NCBI GenBank assembly: GCA_965658615.1
Contig: CBFHSX010000027.1
Location: 1-24,521, forward strand
Reading direction: 5' to 3'
Length of the DNA stretch: 24,521 bases
Origin: UBA8337 sp965658615
GTDB taxonomy: Bacteria > Pseudomonadota > Alphaproteobacteria > RS24
The first letter of the stretch is position 1, and every line of letters begins with the position of its first letter. Made by a program: the position numbers and the translations under genes. Positions 14,718 to 22,318 of the stretch are shown piece after piece. Below the pieces are notes generated by a model. It was not told the DNA's origin. It worked only from the letters and a program-made list of their open reading frames with translations, and did not search any database.

Positions 14718-15178
14718 TTCTTAGCTCCGGCTTTCTTTGCAGCCGGTTTTTTCGCCGGGGCTTTTTTGGCGGCTGCTTTCTTGACCGGGGCTTTGCGTTT
14801 GGCGGCCGGTTTCGCGCCGGCTTTCTCGACATCGGCCAGCACATCCTCGGGGATATAAGTGGCGATGCGGTCGAGATTATTCATAAACATGATGCCCATG
14901 CCCGGCTTATCAAGCTCGCCCGCCATAAACATGGCTTCGAATATGCGGTCGGCTTGTTCTTCGGAGACAATCACGCGGATCATTTCCTTTTGCTCGTCAA
15001 TGGTAACGCCCATCAACCCCATACGTTCGCGGATACCTGTGCCGCGCGCATAAGTGACGGTGGCACCCTGCGCGCCGACATTTTGCGCTGCTTTGACGAC
15101 CTTATCGGCCTGACTGGCCTGCACAATGCAGGTAATCATCAAGGCATCGGTCAAATAAGTGATTTGTCTTCCGGCCAT
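14714..15178 (-). CDS. P-II family regulator with Lys/Ala-rich C-terminal tail
   Basis: This 154-residue protein has a P-II core at residues 12-112. The YARGTGIRERMGLMGV segment occupies the T-loop position but lacks the YRGAEY uridylylation tyrosine of GlnB/GlnK. QKEMIRVIVSEEQADRIFEAMF and GKPG-like DKPGMGIMFMNNLDRIATYIPE form the second repeat and C-terminal strand. Unusually, residues 119-154 are a low-complexity tail rich in Lys, Ala and Pro. ATG 15178 has a GGGAGG site about seven bases upstream. The gene follows the DUF1538 gene by 12 bases and overlaps the second P-II-like gene by four. P-II proteins linked to DUF1538 genes are seen widely; here the partner transporter is the likely target. 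The tail could bind nucleic acid, membrane lipid or the transporter. Confidence 0.85.
   Translation of the reverse strand: MAGRQITYLTDALMITCIVQASQADKVVKAAQNVGAQGATVTYARGTGIRERMGLMGVTIDEQKEMIRVIVSEEQADRIFEAMFMAGELDKPGMGIMFMNNLDRIATYIPEDVLADVEKAGAKPAAKRKAPVKKAAAKKAPAKKPAAKKAGAKK
14717..14824 (-). repeat. Low-complexity Lys/Ala/Pro-coding tract (P-II tail)
   Basis: The region encodes residues 119-154 of the P-II protein in imperfect repeats of the form AAKKAPAKK. The DNA shows short repeated units such as GGCTTTTTTGGC and GCTTTCTT on the plus strand. Such tracts vary in copy number between strains by slippage, and their codon content differs from the rest of the gene. Confidence 0.75.
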
Positions 15179-15190
15179 GATCAGCCTCCC

Positions 15191-16921
15191 CTAATTGGCG
15201 CGCGTCGCGATATTGCGCGACTGCTTGAAACGAATAAACAGACCCATGCTCAACACGGCGATAATCGGCCCGATAGAGGCCATGCTCAATATGCCGAAGC
15301 CCTCCACGGCTGACACGGCATTGCCGAGGCCCAGCCCCATGGCCAGCACCAGCGGCACGGTGACCGGACCGGTCGTCACACCGGCGCTGTCCCAAGCTAC
15401 ATTGACGAATTCCTCGGTTGAGAAAAAGGTCAAAGCCAGCGCGATGAGATAAAGCGGGATCAGCAGCATAGCGAGGTCGATTTCGAACAAGATTTTGGCC
15501 ATGCCCAGCGCGATACCGAAAGCCACGCCGCCGGCCACTGAATACATCAGCATGGATTTGCGGAAGGCCCCATTGGTCAGATTTTGTACCGTCAGGCCCA
15601 GCGCGTTCAGCGCCGGTTCGGCCAGTGTCGCCCCGAAGCCCATAAACCAAGCAAACAGGATAACAAGGGACAGACCCAGCACGGCCGAATAAATCGGCGA
15701 AATGCTGCTCAAATCAATCGCCATAAAGGCGGCCGGCAGGACTGCGCCGGTTTGCGCACCAATCGCCCCCAGACCATATGTCAGGCCGACATTGAAAACG
15801 CACATGCCGACAATCGACAGGATAAGCCCATAAGCGGTGAACAGCTTATTGGCGAGGCCCTCGCGCAGCACCACAAACAGCACAAACATGAGGAACAAAA
15901 CCAAGGGCGCAATGGCGCGTACACCGAGCACAATCTCATTGACCGGCGATTGCGCCCATATGCTGACAACCTCATCTGAGGCAGACGCCTGCGCCGTGGC
16001 GGCAGCGACAACGATTTGCTCGGCGCTGATTTGCGTCGAGACAAATAGCGACAGGCCCAATACGGCGATAATCGGGAAGAGCGAGGCCAGCGTCACCACG
16101 CCGAAGCCGGAAAGCGAGCTATCGCCTTTGCCGGCCGAATTGGCGATACCGATACCGAGCGACAAAACCAGCGGCACCGTCACCGGTCCGGTGGTTACCG
16201 CGCCGCAATCCCAGGCCAGACCCAAAATAGAGCGCAGGTCATTATTGGCATAGACGATCAAAGTCAGACCCAAAGTCGGCAGCACAGCAGCATAAATCAT
16301 CGGCTTTAACGACCAGCCATAGACAAAACGCAGCGTGCCGAGCACAGCCGCCGCGCCGACACCGGCGCCGACCAGCAGGACAAGCGGCATGGTCCAATTA
16401 TTGAGAATCTCATAAAGATAAGGCGCGCGCGTCACATCGACCGAGGCGCCGAAAGCTTGCAGCGCGCCAATCGCCGGTTCGGCAAAGGTCACACCGACGC
16501 CCAGCATGGCGATGATCACCAGCATGACGGGCATGCTGGCCTTGCGCGGCAGCTTGTCGCCGATCAGCGCGCCAAACGGCATCAGCCCGACATTCAGGCC
16601 TTCCATAAACAGCGCCAGACCGATAATCACCGCCGTCAGACCGCCGACCAGCAGCAGCGCCGACTCGACCGGCTGGCGCAGGATAATCAGTTGGAACAGC
16701 ACCAGATACAGCGCCAATGGCACCACGGCTTTCATTTGCTCGAACACGCGCGCACCGGAATAGGGCATGAGCAGGTTCATAATCTGATTAAAGCCGAGCT
16801 TCAGCTTTTGCGGCTTCAGCGCGTCCGGATTATCGGCATCCGGTTTCGGCGTCAGGGCATTGTAACTGATCTCGCGATGGCGCAGCGCGTTGGATCGCAA
16901 AATCGATGAGTAACGCAACAT
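15191..16921 (-). CDS. DUF1538 membrane transporter (UmpAB-type Na+/K+:H+ antiporter relative), two repeats in one chain
   Basis: This 576-residue protein is strongly hydrophobic, with many membrane helices, and consists of two homologous halves of DUF1538. Matching motifs are FAEPAI at about 147-151 and LAEPAL at 433-437, then WDCGAVTTGPVTVPLVL at 237-253 and WDSAGVTTGPVTVPLVL at 510-526. In the published Halomonas example, two separate DUF1538 proteins act together as a Na+(Li+,K+)/H+ antiporter; here the two halves are fused. A cytosolic N terminus of about 60 residues precedes the first helix. The frame extends to 16969, but ATG 16921 follows a GGGAG site and fits. The gene is followed by a P-II gene after 12 bases, so its activity is likely gated by P-II binding. 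The transported ion is inferred, not shown. Confidence 0.85.
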   Translation of the reverse strand: MLRYSSILRSNALRHREISYNALTPKPDADNPDALKPQKLKLGFNQIMNLLMPYSGARVFEQMKAVVPLALYLVLFQLIILRQPVESALLLVGGLTAVIIGLALFMEGLNVGLMPFGALIGDKLPRKASMPVMLVIIAMLGVGVTFAEPAIGALQAFGASVDVTRAPYLYEILNNWTMPLVLLVGAGVGAAAVLGTLRFVYGWSLKPMIYAAVLPTLGLTLIVYANNDLRSILGLAWDCGAVTTGPVTVPLVLSLGIGIANSAGKGDSSLSGFGVVTLASLFPIIAVLGLSLFVSTQISAEQIVVAAATAQASASDEVVSIWAQSPVNEIVLGVRAIAPLVLFLMFVLFVVLREGLANKLFTAYGLILSIVGMCVFNVGLTYGLGAIGAQTGAVLPAAFMAIDLSSISPIYSAVLGLSLVILFAWFMGFGATLAEPALNALGLTVQNLTNGAFRKSMLMYSVAGGVAFGIALGMAKILFEIDLAMLLIPLYLIALALTFFSTEEFVNVAWDSAGVTTGPVTVPLVLAMGLGLGNAVSAVEGFGILSMASIGPIIAVLSMGLFIRFKQSRNIATRAN

Positions 16922-16955
16922 TGAGGACTCCCTCCCCGTAAGTGATTCCGTGGCT

Positions 16956-16985
16956 ATATTACCGCACACGGCGGCACAGTTCCAA
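16956..16985 (-). promoter_or_regulatory. Candidate promoter of the DUF1538-P-II operon
   Basis: On the minus strand TTGGAA (forward TTCCAA at 16980-16985) and TAATAT (forward ATATTA at 16956-16961) are 18 bases apart, upstream of ATG 16921 and inside the 68-base gap after the glutathione transferase gene. Both hexamers match four of six consensus bases. Confidence 0.3.
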
Positions 16986-16989
16986 AGAA

Positions 16990-17673
16990 TTAGTCGATAA
17001 TACGCTCAATCGTAATGCCGAAACCGGCAACCGCCTTGGCGTCCTGCTCGACAAATTGCGCGATGGATGGCCGCGCGGTGCAGCGCTCATAATGCGCCCG
17101 CAGTTTCGAAAAGCGATCGGCGGGGACACCGAAGCCGACCAGATTGAGGTTCATCAATTGGCTGGTAATGGCGATATCGGCGATGGAGAACATGTCTCCG
17201 GCGAAATATTCGGCATCGCCGAGCTGCGCCTCCAAATAGGTCAACAGACTGTCAGCCACGACCTCAAAGCCTTGCTTGGCGGTCTCAATATCGGCCGGCT
17301 TACCGGTCGCCAGATTGAAAAATACGGGGCGGAACACGCCAAGGCCAATTCTTCCGGCCATCTCCGAATCCGCGACCTCTTCAAACCACAAAGCACGGCC
17401 ATGCGCTTGGGCATCGCTCGGATAGAGCGCCGGTTGCGGTTCAAGCTTTTCGAAATAACCGCAAATGGCCGAGCTGTCATTGATTGCAAAATCCGGATTG
17501 GCCGGATCGGGCAGCAGTGCCGGAATACGCTTTAGCGGGTTGATTTTTTCAAAACCCTCGGGCCAGCCAAGCGGGCTGGGACGTGGGTCATAATCATAGC
17601 CAATGCCCTTTTCAGCCGCGACAATGCGGGCTTTGCGGACAAATGGGGATAGCGGTGCGCCGAGTAATTGCAT
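16990..17673 (-). CDS. Glutathione S-transferase family protein
   Basis: This 227-residue protein begins MQLLGAPLSPFVRKARIVAAEKG, the classic first strand and helix with a Ser in the SPF/SPFVRK active-site position. NPLKRIPALLPDP supplies the cis-Pro, and INDSSAICGYFE the glutathione-binding acid and Ser. The C-terminal helical domain includes AEYFAGDMFSIADIAITSQ. The ATG has GGAG nine to ten bases upstream. This is a different subgroup from the other two transferases in the window, being closer to the maleylacetoacetate isomerase/stringent-starvation-like SPFVRK type. It lies divergent from the amidohydrolase gene across 142 bases and 68 bases upstream of the DUF1538 gene. The substrate is unknown. 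Confidence 0.9.
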   Translation of the reverse strand: MQLLGAPLSPFVRKARIVAAEKGIGYDYDPRPSPLGWPEGFEKINPLKRIPALLPDPANPDFAINDSSAICGYFEKLEPQPALYPSDAQAHGRALWFEEVADSEMAGRIGLGVFRPVFFNLATGKPADIETAKQGFEVVADSLLTYLEAQLGDAEYFAGDMFSIADIAITSQLMNLNLVGFGVPADRFSKLRAHYERCTARPSIAQFVEQDAKAVAGFGITIERIID

Positions 17674-17815
17674 GAGGGTCTCCCTTTATTTGGCGGCAGT
17701 TTGAAACACGCGCGCGCCGATTGCAAGTCAGCTTTTGCGGCTCATGGCGTCCCCCTCATGCTTTGCTTGGCAGCGCAATAATGCTAGCGTTTCGCAAATC
17801 AGGGAGAGGGCCATT

Positions 17816-19468
17816 ATGACAATCATCTATCAAGCGAAATCCATTCGGACGATGAACCCGCACATGCCCGAGGCGACGCATATTGCTGTGCGCGACGGGC
17901 ATATTCTGGCCGTCGGCACCAAGGATGATATCGATATTTGGCAATCGGCCTGGGGCGAAATGGAGCTGAACACGGCGTTTGCCGAGCGCACGCTGCTGCC
18001 CGGTTTTGTTGAGGGCCATAGCCATATGATGGAGGGCATGTTTTGGAATTACCATTATGTCGGCTATTATGACCGCGAAGGTCCGGACGGCACGATTTGG
18101 CCTGGGCTGAAATCAATCGATGCGGTCGTCGAGCGCCTGAAAGAGATTGAGGCGGCACGCAGCGATAAATCCGAAAGCATTATTGCCTGGGGGTTCGACC
18201 CGATTTTCTTCACCGACCGGCGCATGAATATGGCCGATCTGGACAGCGTCACGACCGAGGCGCCGGTCATTGTGCTGCATGCCAGCCTGCATATTTTGAA
18301 CGCCAATAATTATGTCATGCAGGCTGCCGGTGTCTCGGAAAGTGACAATAGCGAGTTCATCCGCCGCGATGATAATGGCAAAATTTGCGGCGAGTTTCTG
18401 GGGCAAATGGGCATGTTTATGGCCATGCGCACGACCAATCTCGATCTTCTCGCCATGGGCAGCTCGCCGCAAACACTGGTTAATTTCGCCAATGTAGCGC
18501 GCCAAACCGGCGTCACCACCGCCACTGATTTGGCCAATCCCATGCCCGCCGGCACCGAAGACCCGATGCTCGAGCAAGTCAATCAGGACAGCTATCCGAT
18601 GCGCCTCGTCGTCGCCTATCAAGGCACAAGCGCCAAGCCGGAAGAGGGCGTGGCCCGCATGCAAGAATTGGCAAAACGCCAAAGCGACAAGCTGCGCTTT
18701 TCGCTGGTCAAGCTGGTCGCCGATGGGTCGATTCAGGGCTTTAGCGCGCGGCTGAAATGGCCGGGCTATTTTAACGGCGCGCCCAACGGGCTTTGGTATA
18801 TTGAACCGGAGCGCCTGCGCGCCTATCTCAAAGCCTTCACCGCCGCCGGTATTCAAGTGCATGTGCATACAAATGGCGATGAGTGCACCCATGTCGCGCT
18901 CGACGCGATTGAGGAGGCGTTGCGCGCCCACCCATGGCCGGACCACCGCCACACGCTGCAACATTGCCAAATGGCGTCGCGCAGCGATTTCCGCCGCATG
19001 CGCAATATGGGCGTCGGCGTCAATCTGTTCACCAATCATCTTTATTATTGGGGCGACGCGCATCGCACGGTCACCATGGGGCCGGAACGCGCAGACCGAC
19101 TTGACGATTGCGGCGGCGCGCTGGCCGAGGGCGTGCCGTTGGCCATCCATTCTGACGCACCGGTAACCGCACTGGCGCCGCTCTTTACCGCTTGGTGCGC
19201 CGTCAATCGCCTATCCTCAAGCGGCGTGACATTAGGTGGTGAGGCAGAAAAAATTTCCGTCGAGCAGGCACTTTACGCCATCACCATGGGCGGGGCTTAT
19301 TCGCTGAAAATGGATGGCGAGATCGGCAGTCTCGAAGTCGGCAAGCGCGCCGATATGGCGATACTGGCGGATGACCCGATCGAAGTCGGGGCTGAGGGGC
19401 TAAAGGATATCGGCGTGGTCGGCACAATGGTTGGCGGCTTCGTACATCTCAATAAGGCGCGCGCGTGA
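17816..19468 (+). CDS. Amidohydrolase family 3 protein (YtcJ-like)
   Basis: This 550-residue metal-dependent hydrolase has the amidohydrolase layout: an N-terminal beta-sandwich strand (VRDGHILAVG), the first metal motif GHSH with His68 and His70, and VKLVADGSIQG near residue 298. HVHTNGDE follows near 349, HTLQHCQ after it, and HSDAPVT near 445 with the catalytic Asp. The C-terminal GSLEVGKRADMAILADDP closes the domain. Members cleave amide, N-formyl or similar bonds; the substrate is not predictable. The frame reaches back to 17735, but ATG 17816 has a strong AGGGAGAGGG site at 17801-17810 and starts the first strand. The gene is followed by a COG0523 GTPase whose GTG overlaps its stop, suggesting that the chaperone may load its metal, an attractive but untested link. 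Confidence 0.9.
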   Translation: MTIIYQAKSIRTMNPHMPEATHIAVRDGHILAVGTKDDIDIWQSAWGEMELNTAFAERTLLPGFVEGHSHMMEGMFWNYHYVGYYDREGPDGTIWPGLKSIDAVVERLKEIEAARSDKSESIIAWGFDPIFFTDRRMNMADLDSVTTEAPVIVLHASLHILNANNYVMQAAGVSESDNSEFIRRDDNGKICGEFLGQMGMFMAMRTTNLDLLAMGSSPQTLVNFANVARQTGVTTATDLANPMPAGTEDPMLEQVNQDSYPMRLVVAYQGTSAKPEEGVARMQELAKRQSDKLRFSLVKLVADGSIQGFSARLKWPGYFNGAPNGLWYIEPERLRAYLKAFTAAGIQVHVHTNGDECTHVALDAIEEALRAHPWPDHRHTLQHCQMASRSDFRRMRNMGVGVNLFTNHLYYWGDAHRTVTMGPERADRLDDCGGALAEGVPLAIHSDAPVTALAPLFTAWCAVNRLSSSGVTLGGEAEKISVEQALYAITMGGAYSLKMDGEIGSLEVGKRADMAILADDPIEVGAEGLKDIGVVGTMVGGFVHLNKARA

Positions 19469-20402
19469 CGGCCAAACCCGCCATTCCCTTCACCGTGATC
19501 GGCGGCTTTTTGGGCAGCGGCAAAACCAGCCTGCTCAATCATGTGCTGAGCCGGGCCGACACGCAAAGACAAGGCCGCCTCTATGCCATGGTCAATGATT
19601 TCGGTGCTCTGAATATTGATGCCGAATTGATCGCCGCGCAAAACNNNNNNNNNNAAACGGTAATCAAATCGCGCTCAGTAATGGCTGTGTGTGCTGCTCG
19701 ATCGGCGATGATTTTACGCGCGCCCTGTTTGCCCTGCTGCAAGAAGACCCGCTGCCGACGCATATTATTGTCGAGGCCAGCGGCGTCGCAGACCCCGCCC
19801 GCATCGCCGCTTTCGCCGCCGTGGATAAACAATTGCACCTGAATGGTGTGGTGACGCTGGTCGATGCCACCGCTTATGAGACGCATGCGCATGACCCGCA
19901 ATTGGCGGATAATTATGACCGGCAAATCGCGGCGGCGCATTTATTGCTGCTGTCAAAGATCGATCTGGTGGGGCGCGCCGAGATAGACGCGCTGCACGAC
20001 GCGCTCGAAGAAACGCGGCCCGATGTGCCGCGCCTCGAAATCAGTCATGGCGCTGCACCGCTCGATCTTATCCTCGGGCTTGATGGCGCTATGCCCGAGG
20101 CGCGCCCGCTCGACAGTCATAATCTTGAGACCAGCTCGCTGCACCTGCACGGGCCGATTGACCGCGAAGCACTTGCCGCCTGCATCAACTCGCTGCACCC
20201 GCATCTCATTCGGGCCAAAGGCGTGCTGACAGATAATCGCGGCACTTACGTTATACATTTTGCAGCAGGGCGCGTGACGCTGGAAGAATTTGACGGTATC
20301 GCGCACGGGCATTTCGTCATTATCGGCAAGGCCGGTATTCCCAACGCCGGTCACCTGCAAGCCCTGCTGCAAGACGCACAACAGCAAGAAGATAAAAAAT
20401 AG
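19465..20402 (+). CDS. COG0523/CobW-type G3E GTPase metallochaperone (interrupted by an assembly gap)
   Basis: The Walker A GGFLGSGKT lies at residues 13-21, then VNDFGALNIDAELI, the CxCC metal motif in LSNGCVCCSIGDD, the HIIVEASGVADP segment and LLLSKIDLV for guanine recognition. The C-terminal CobW_C domain follows. The GTG start overlaps the amidohydrolase stop (GTGA). Ten N at 19645-19654 put the two halves in different frames. Both flanks share AAAC; merging them and dropping the N gives AAQNGNQIALSNGCVCC in one frame and a 307-residue protein, with Cys70, Cys72 and Cys73. I therefore treat the gene as intact. Such proteins deliver zinc, cobalt, nickel or iron to client enzymes using GTP. 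The adjacent amidohydrolase is an obvious client candidate. No upstream Zur site is seen. Confidence 0.88.
19645..19654. other. Ten-base N run, probable scaffolding artefact
   Basis: The N run is bordered by AAAC on both sides. Removing the N and one AAAC copy restores the CobW-like reading frame and consensus. The gap is therefore best explained as two contigs that actually overlap by four bases, joined by a default spacer. Confidence 0.85.
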
Positions 20403-20410
20403 GAACACAT

Positions 20411-21055
20411 ATGGTTTGGGATATTCCGACACGCTTGTTTCACTGGGGCTTTGCCGTGAGCATTATCGGTGCGTTTATTTCCGGTGAGCGCGGCGCGATG
20501 CAAGCGCATGAATATTTCGGCCTCGCTGCATTTGGCCTGCTGCTGTTTCGTCTCATTTGGGGCCTCATCGGCTATGAAACGGCGCGGCTGAAACACCTCC
20601 TCACCCCACCGCGCGCGCTCTTGGCCTATATAAAAAATGTCGCCAAGCGGCGGCTCGACGCACCGGTGAACGGCCACAACCCGCTGGGCGGGCTGGCCGT
20701 TATAGCGCTCTTATCAGTTATGGGCGTGATGGCGGTTACCGGCCTTTGGACCGGCGATGATATTCTTTACGAAGCGCCGCTCACTGCTGCCGGCATGGTC
20801 CCGCAATTGGCACAACCTATGGCGGTGTGGCACGAAAGGCTGCATCCGCTTGTGCCGCTATTGGTGCTTATCCATATCGCCGCGATCGCCGCGCATCGGC
20901 TCTGGCTCGGCGAAAAACTCGTCAGTCGCATGATTGCCGGCGGCGTGGCCGCAAAAAAACCGAGCCCCGCGCAAACGGCACTCGGTCTTATCTTGCTGGC
21001 GCTTTGCCTCGGCGGCGCTCTTAGCCTGTCACTGCTGACCCCTGATTATTATTAA
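20411..21055 (+). CDS. Cytochrome b561-family membrane protein
   Basis: This 214-residue protein begins VWDIPTRLFHWGFA, the characteristic start of the bacterial cytochrome b561/hydrogenase b-type cytochrome group. Four or five hydrophobic segments lie at about 10-25, 36-54, 92-112, 147-166 and 189-209. Candidate haem-ligand histidines are His11, His33, His141 or His145, and His155. It should carry electrons from the quinone pool or a donor across the inner membrane to a partner. ATG 20411 has AGGA six bases upstream. It lies eight bases after the GTPase gene. Its stop overlaps that of the cytochrome c' gene on the other strand (TTAA at 21052-21055). Cytochrome b561 and cytochrome c' genes are often neighbours, so they may act as a redox pair although here they are convergent. 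Confidence 0.9.
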   Translation: MVWDIPTRLFHWGFAVSIIGAFISGERGAMQAHEYFGLAAFGLLLFRLIWGLIGYETARLKHLLTPPRALLAYIKNVAKRRLDAPVNGHNPLGGLAVIALLSVMGVMAVTGLWTGDDILYEAPLTAAGMVPQLAQPMAVWHERLHPLVPLLVLIHIAAIAAHRLWLGEKLVSRMIAGGVAAKKPSPAQTALGLILLALCLGGALSLSLLTPDYY

Positions 21056-21495
21056 TGCTTGATGCGGTAGCTGTCATGGCAGGCCTTGCACGTGCCGCCT
21101 AGGCGTTTGGCCGCAGCCAAAACCTGCGCCCGATCACGGCTGCCTGCAATGGCTTTTAGCTGCCGCGCCACACCCTCTTGCGCCGCGGCCTTGCTTTTGA
21201 AATCGGCAAAATTATTCCAGATATCATTATTGGCACCAATACTGGTGCTACCGACCGGAAACGCGTCGGGCATTTCGCTGGCCCAAGCCGCCATCCGCAA
21301 TGCTGCCGCTTCAATGGCCGCGTAATCACCTTTCGCCAAATGTTTCTTGAACACGGCCTGAATATCCGCCCCGCTCTGCTTAAAGCGTTTCACACGCATT
21401 TCAACAATCGGGCTTTCATATGTTCCCGGCTCATGCGCGGTGGCACTGCTGGCCAGAAAGCCAAGTGTGCCAATAGCAATCAGAAGTTTCCTCAT
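21052..21495 (-). CDS. Periplasmic cytochrome c'
   Basis: This 147-residue protein has a signal peptide (MRKLLIAIGTLGFLASSATA, cleavage before His21) and a C-terminal haem-binding motif CKACHDSYR with Cys136, Cys139 and His140. This is the typical arrangement of class II cytochromes c' and c556, which are four-helix bundles. The N-terminal region has VEMRVKRFKQSG, with Met33 as a possible sixth ligand (cytochrome c556-like), which cannot be decided by eye. Cytochrome c' binds NO or CO and can protect against nitrosative stress. The gene is eight bases after the class II aldolase gene and so is likely the last gene of the glpK group. It is convergent with the cytochrome b561 gene, its possible electron partner. 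Confidence 0.9.
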   Translation of the reverse strand: MRKLLIAIGTLGFLASSATAHEPGTYESPIVEMRVKRFKQSGADIQAVFKKHLAKGDYAAIEAAALRMAAWASEMPDAFPVGSTSIGANNDIWNNFADFKSKAAAQEGVARQLKAIAGSRDRAQVLAAAKRLGGTCKACHDSYRIKH

Positions 21496-21503
21496 CTTAA
21501 AAC

Positions 21504-22268
21504 CTAATCGCGATAAGACGGGTCAGTGCGGTCAAGCTTGCGCAGCAGGGCCGGCCATGCCAGCGCATCAATGCCCGGCTGGAACAGCGATTGCGACTGC
21601 TCATCCACCGTTTCAATCGCTTCTTGAGACGGCATGTAAGATTTGGCTGACAGGGCCCGCACTTGTGTGGCGCAGGCGCGCTCGAGGAAGTAAATCGCCA
21701 TAAAAGCCAGCCCGCAGCTTTCGCCAACAGACAATGTGCCGTGATTGCGCAGCATCAGCAAATGCTTGTCGCCCATATCGGCAACAATCCGCTCGCGCTC
21801 ATCATGGTTCAGCGCCACGCCTTCATAATCATGATAGGCCAAATGCGGACGCACCAGCATGGCGAATTGCGACAGCGGCAACACGCCGTCAGATTGCGCG
21901 GAAACCGCAACGCCGTCATCTGTGTGCAGGTGCAGCACGCATTGTGCATCCTCGCGCGCCATATGCACGGCGGAGTGAATGGTAAAACCGGCCGGATTGA
22001 CGAAATACGGGCTGTCCATGACAATATTGCCGTCAAGGTCGACCTTGACGAGGCTGGAAGCGGTAATTTCTTCAAACAGCATGCCATAAGGGTTGATCAG
22101 GAAATGATGCTCAGGCCCCGGCACACGCACCGAAATATGCGTGAAAATCATATCGTCCCAGCCATGCATGGCGACCAGACGATAGGTTGCGGCCAAATCG
22201 ACCCGCAGCTGCCATTCCTCGGCGCTGACTTGGTCTTTTACACTTTTAATTTCTTCTGCAGCAGACAT
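21504..22268 (-). CDS. Class II aldolase/adducin-domain protein
   Basis: This 254-residue protein has the class II aldolase/adducin domain. Metal-binding histidines are His113 and His115 (VLHLHTDDG) and His176 (LRNHGTLSVG), and FTHISVRVPG and FLINPYGMLFEEI are typical. The catalytic Glu of fuculose aldolase (SEW at the entry to the IHSAVHMA helix) is absent: the matching residues read AGFTIHSAVHMA, as in the adducin-like subgroup, so aldol activity is uncertain. The frame extends upstream to 22361, overlapping glpK, but ATG 22268 has a GGAGAG site and starts a normal N terminus. It lies 50 bases after glpK and eight bases before the cytochrome c' gene. The name should be read as a family label; the reaction is unknown. 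Confidence 0.85.
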   Translation of the reverse strand: MSAAEEIKSVKDQVSAEEWQLRVDLAATYRLVAMHGWDDMIFTHISVRVPGPEHHFLINPYGMLFEEITASSLVKVDLDGNIVMDSPYFVNPAGFTIHSAVHMAREDAQCVLHLHTDDGVAVSAQSDGVLPLSQFAMLVRPHLAYHDYEGVALNHDERERIVADMGDKHLLMLRNHGTLSVGESCGLAFMAIYFLERACATQVRALSAKSYMPSQEAIETVDEQSQSLFQPGIDALAWPALLRKLDRTDPSYRD

Positions 22269-22318
22269 TTTGCTCTCCCTTAAATTCTTGCCTAGCGTGG
22301 GCCGAAAGACCGAATTTG

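Noticed and set aside
14717..14824. Possible CRISPR or tandem repeat array
   Set aside because: The short repeats are imperfect and in frame with a Lys/Ala-rich protein tail; there are no spacers of uniform length.
17735..17815. Upstream start for the amidohydrolase gene
   Set aside because: The strong AGGGAGAGGG ribosome site directly before ATG 17816, and the first beta strand after it, favour the shorter product.
18113..19150. Minus-strand open frame of 345 codons
   Set aside because: It is antisense to the amidohydrolase gene, has no recognizable motif and its composition is typical of a shadow frame.
19465..20402. Pseudogene call for the CobW-like gene
   Set aside because: The frame change coincides exactly with the N run and is repaired by the AAAC overlap; all motifs are intact.
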